Assembly (NCBI GenBank): GCA_964400495.1
Contig: CAYNTS010000001.1
Coordinates: 1 to 64,000 of the forward strand
Length of the DNA stretch: 64,000 nt
Direction: 5' to 3'
Source: CAYNTS01 sp964400495
GTDB lineage: Bacteria > Fidelibacterota > Marinisomatia > SCGC-AAA003-L08 > D37C17
The notes under the pieces were generated by a model, which did not search any database, was not told the origin of the DNA, and was given only the letters and a program-made list of their open reading frames with translations. Numbering within the stretch: the first letter of the stretch is position 1; the number at the start of each line of letters is the position of its first letter. Made by a program: the position numbers and the translations under genes. Positions 63,375 to 64,000 of this stretch are shown in pieces.

Positions 63375-63689
63375 ATAATTTAGACAAGTTGTTTAATACT
63401 CAACAAGTGTTTTCTAAAAAAACTTCTTACAAGTTATATTACTTTTGGTAGCTTAGATTCAAGTAGCAAAACAAGTAAATCCCGGCAAGATTATATATTT
63501 GCAAAAATACCAAATATAAAATATATACTATTTTTGCTTATTTTTTTTCATAGTTGAATTCATATTAATAATTTACAAATATACATTTCGTTATCCTTGT
63601 TAAAAGACATTAAATGTGATTTTAGTTATTTGTAATAAAATGTAAAAGCAATTTATTGAAAGTATTTTGTATCGTAAATTTGCTTTATT
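63375..63689. other. divergent intergenic region
   Basis: This gap of about 315 bases separates the TetR operon from the divergent secreted-protein gene. It holds the TetR promoter at its left edge and AT-rich sequence elsewhere. TTTGGTA (63444-63450) is complementary to TACCAAA (63508-63514), enclosing the only GC-rich patch (CCCGGC near 63481). I see no open reading frame and no clear Shine-Dalgarno before 63690. Confidence 0.6.
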
Positions 63690-64000
63690 ATGAAACGTAA
63701 ATTCTACCTTATACCTTTAATATTTATTCTAAATTCAGCATTATTTGCCGACATTATCATTGAAAGTGGTAGTTTGCTTGAATTCATTGGTGGGACTTCT
63801 TCAACAACATCTTATGATAATTATGTAAGTCATACATCCGAAGGAATAGCGTCGGCAGGATATAACGATTATGGTCCTGATTGGTTAGATGTGCAAACCA
63901 ATGGTTTTGGGAACTATAGAATTATTGATACACAAAATCATACACTTACACATTGGAATGATATTATTCACGCTTTTCTTGAAAATGATATTATTACTGT
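63690..64000 (+). CDS. secreted protein, N-terminal part (runs off the window)
   Basis: An ATG at 63690 opens a frame that stays open to the window end (103 residues seen). It begins with a signal peptide (MKRKFYLIPLIFILNSALFA) and continues with ESGSLLEFIGGTSSTTSYDN, then YNDYGPDWLDVQTNGFGNYR and TLTHWNDIIHAFLEND. The mature part begins without a recognised domain; the style suggests another large exported or surface protein of the kind at 1-1410. No Shine-Dalgarno is visible. Function unknown. Confidence 0.7.
   Translation, partial: MKRKFYLIPLIFILNSALFADIIIESGSLLEFIGGTSSTTSYDNYVSHTSEGIASAGYNDYGPDWLDVQTNGFGNYRIIDTQNHTLTHWNDIIHAFLENDIIT

Overview
This is an AT-rich (roughly 30% GC by eye), gene-dense bacterial chromosome segment with no sign of plasmid, phage, insertion sequence or CRISPR. 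Both secreted proteins whose C-termini are visible end in a sorting-type domain of the YPNPFNP class, as in Type IX-like secretion. One also carries Cys-rich GCTDSGACNYD-type repeats. This, the AT bias and the mix of housekeeping genes fit an uncultivated marine lineage such as Candidatus Marinimicrobia (SAR406); Ignavibacteria or Bacteroidota relatives cannot be excluded. The taxonomic call is inference.

Layout. (1) 1-1410: the 3' part of a secreted repeat protein, broken by an in-frame TGA, closed by a strong terminator. (2) 1572-5881: a PAS-GAF-GGDEF-EAL c-di-GMP protein, then dus and an RlmL-type rRNA methyltransferase on the minus strand. (3) 5961-14350 (+): a compact nine-gene operon, yajC-def-fmt-rsmB-PASTA-rpe-lipid kinase-BatA/VWA-hflX, followed by cutA. 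(4) 14969-19116 (-): leuS, a small-multidrug-export-like membrane protein, a glycosyltransferase, tRNA-Pro and a MerR regulator. (5) 19176-29268 (-): nusA-infB-rbfA-truB-ribF-rpsO-pnp-ald-polysaccharide deacetylase. (6) 29393-35664 (-): a TPR membrane protein, tRNA-Arg, a secreted zinc metallopeptidase, gpsA, purM and an acyl-CoA synthetase, then tRNA-Leu (+). (7) 36041-40766: an accessory-looking cassette with a MORN_2 protein, an alpha/beta hydrolase, a membrane-anchored class III cyclase-like protein, a hotdog-like protein, an ICMT-family methyltransferase and a ribbon-helix-helix regulator with iterated upstream repeats. (8) 40879-55264 (-): fourteen almost gapless genes from lepA to an enoyl-CoA hydratase, covering lipoprotein modification, surface glycan synthesis, purE, accA and an AtuA/acyl-CoA carboxyltransferase set. 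(9) 55392-63354: a CoA-transferase (+), a conserved Cys-containing membrane protein, and a TetR-controlled beta-oxidation operon (fadE-fadA-fadB order on the minus strand). (10) 63690-64000: the start of another secreted protein.

Functionally the window joins translation and RNA metabolism with envelope biogenesis and fatty-acid or branched acyl-CoA catabolism. The most unusual signals are three genes whose conserved or well-supported N-termini begin upstream of any ATG/GTG/TTG, at AUA or AUU codons 7-8 nt after a good Shine-Dalgarno. Next are a glycosyltransferase fused to a phosphoglycosyltransferase-like domain that has lost its catalytic Asp-Glu dyad, a kinase-less PASTA protein at the place where a PASTA kinase is usually found, and the ribbon-helix-helix/ICMT/hotdog/cyclase cassette.
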